A stretch of DNA of 12,766 nucleotides from JBAXBF01 sp034429745 (lineage in GTDB: Bacteria; Chloroflexota; Anaerolineae; Anaerolineales; DRKV01), in contig DAOUFY010000026.1 in NCBI GenBank assembly GCA_034429745.1, positions 1-12,766 of the forward strand. Direction: 5' to 3'. Numbering within the stretch: the first letter of the stretch is position 1; each line of letters begins with the position of its first letter. This document shows positions 12,059 to 12,766 of the stretch, piece after piece. The notes below the pieces were generated by a model, which saw nothing but the letters and a program-made list of their open reading frames with translations, was not told the DNA's origin and made no database searches. Position numbers and translations under genes: made by a program.

Positions 12059-12766
12059 TTAATCCAAAATTTTAGTAATCACACCTGCACCAACCGTCAA
12101 ACCACCTTCACGGATGGCAAATTTTGACCCTTGTTCCAACGCAACCGGAACTATCAATTCTACCTCAAGATTTACATTGTCCCCAGGCATCACCATCTCT
12201 ACCCCTTGCGGTAACTTGATGCTCCCTGTTACGTCCATCGTCCGAATATAAAACTGCGGACGATACCCAGTGAAGAATGGCTTGTGCCGCCCGCCTTCTT
12301 CTTTCTTCAGCACATAGACTTCACTCATAAACTTGCGGTGCGGTTGGATGCTCTTCGGCTTCGCTAAAACCATCCCACGCTCTACCTGGTCGCGGTCAAT
12401 GCCTCGCAGCAATACTCCCGCATTATCCCCAGCTAATCCTTCTTCCAATGTCTTGTGGAACATTTCTACCCCTGTTACTACCGTGGATAGAATCTCGTCC
12501 CTCAATCCTACAATCTCTACCGCATCGCCTACTTTCACCCGTCCACGCTCTATACGCCCTGTTACTACTGTACCACGCCCTTTGATCGTGAACACATCTT
12601 CAATCGGCATCATGAACGGCTTATCTACATCTCTTACCGGCTCCGGTATGTATTCATCTACTACTTTCAACAATTCTTTGATGCATGCATACTCCGGCGC
12701 ATTCGGGTCTGTGCTCTTGCTTTCTAATGCCTGCAGTGCACTCCCTTTCACGATCGGTATCTCATC
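12059..12766 (-). CDS. tuf: Elongation factor Tu (EF-Tu), C-terminal part, cut by window edge
   Basis: The last 235 residues of EF-Tu, the GTPase that delivers aminoacyl-tRNA to the ribosome; most of the G domain lies beyond the right edge. The visible part begins DEIPIVKGSALQAL, with the GSAL guanine-binding motif at visible residues 8-11. Domain II has EDVFTIKGRGTVVTGRIERG (56-75). Domain III has HKPFFTGYRPQFYIRTMDVT (161-180), MVMPGDNV (191-198) and FAIREGGLTVGAGVITKILD (216-235). In the last block leucine (visible residue 223) sits where EF-Tu usually has arginine (GGRTVG). The stop at 12059-12061 is 12 nt before the rpsJ start. A start codon inside the window would be internal to the domain and is not real. 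Confidence 0.98.
   Translation of the reverse strand, partial: DEIPIVKGSALQALESKSTDPNAPEYACIKELLKVVDEYIPEPVRDVDKPFMMPIEDVFTIKGRGTVVTGRIERGRVKVGDAVEIVGLRDEILSTVVTGVEMFHKTLEEGLAGDNAGVLLRGIDRDQVERGMVLAKPKSIQPHRKFMSEVYVLKKEEGGRHKPFFTGYRPQFYIRTMDVTGSIKLPQGVEMVMPGDNVNLEVELIVPVALEQGSKFAIREGGLTVGAGVITKILD

Overview
The window is one minus-strand block of ribosomal-protein genes, the bacterial S10-spc-alpha supercluster. Read in the direction of transcription (right to left) it contains: tuf (cut at the right edge), rpsJ, rplC, rplD, rplW, rplB, rpsS, rplV, rpsC, rplP, rpmC, rpsQ, rplN, rplX, rplE, rpsN, rpsH, rplF, rplR, rpsE, rpmD, rplO, secY, rpmJ, rpsM, rpsK and rpsD (cut at the left edge). Every gene is on the same strand. 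I see no mobile element, CRISPR array, tRNA, rRNA or convincing intrinsic terminator.

The organism is a bacterium of moderate, slightly AT-leaning base composition that uses Shine-Dalgarno sites of the GGAGG type. Several proteins read like Chloroflexota (Anaerolineae-like) versions: uL24 with two CxxC pairs, uL2 with the 'SPRDHPHGGGEGR' form of its signature, uS10 with 'FIDKDS', and uS3 with a 'WDGRWYAEG' N-terminal segment. This placement is from memory of the families, not from a search, and is moderately confident.

Layout. The right part (10271-12766) holds EF-Tu, S10, L3 and L4. It contains the largest non-coding stretch in the window, 169 nt between rpsJ and rplC, which can fold into two abutting hairpins. 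The middle (2639-10258) is a tightly packed S10/spc run, with overlaps or short gaps except for a 78-nt gap between rpsC and rplP and a 48-nt gap between rpsH and rplF; both gaps can form stems. secY (1264-2601) closes the spc part. The adk, map and infA genes that commonly lie between secY and rpmJ are absent. In their place is a 72-nt spacer carrying a perfect consensus sigma-70-type promoter (TTGACA, 17 nt, TATAAT) facing rpmJ-rpsM-rpsK-rpsD.

Together these genes supply much of both ribosomal subunits, the aminoacyl-tRNA delivery factor and the channel of the Sec translocon. The most interesting parts are regulatory: the promoter at the secY/rpmJ junction, the rpsJ-rplC double hairpin, and the two smaller structured gaps. 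No exotic new protein system is visible; the proteins are standard, with a few lineage-specific residues.
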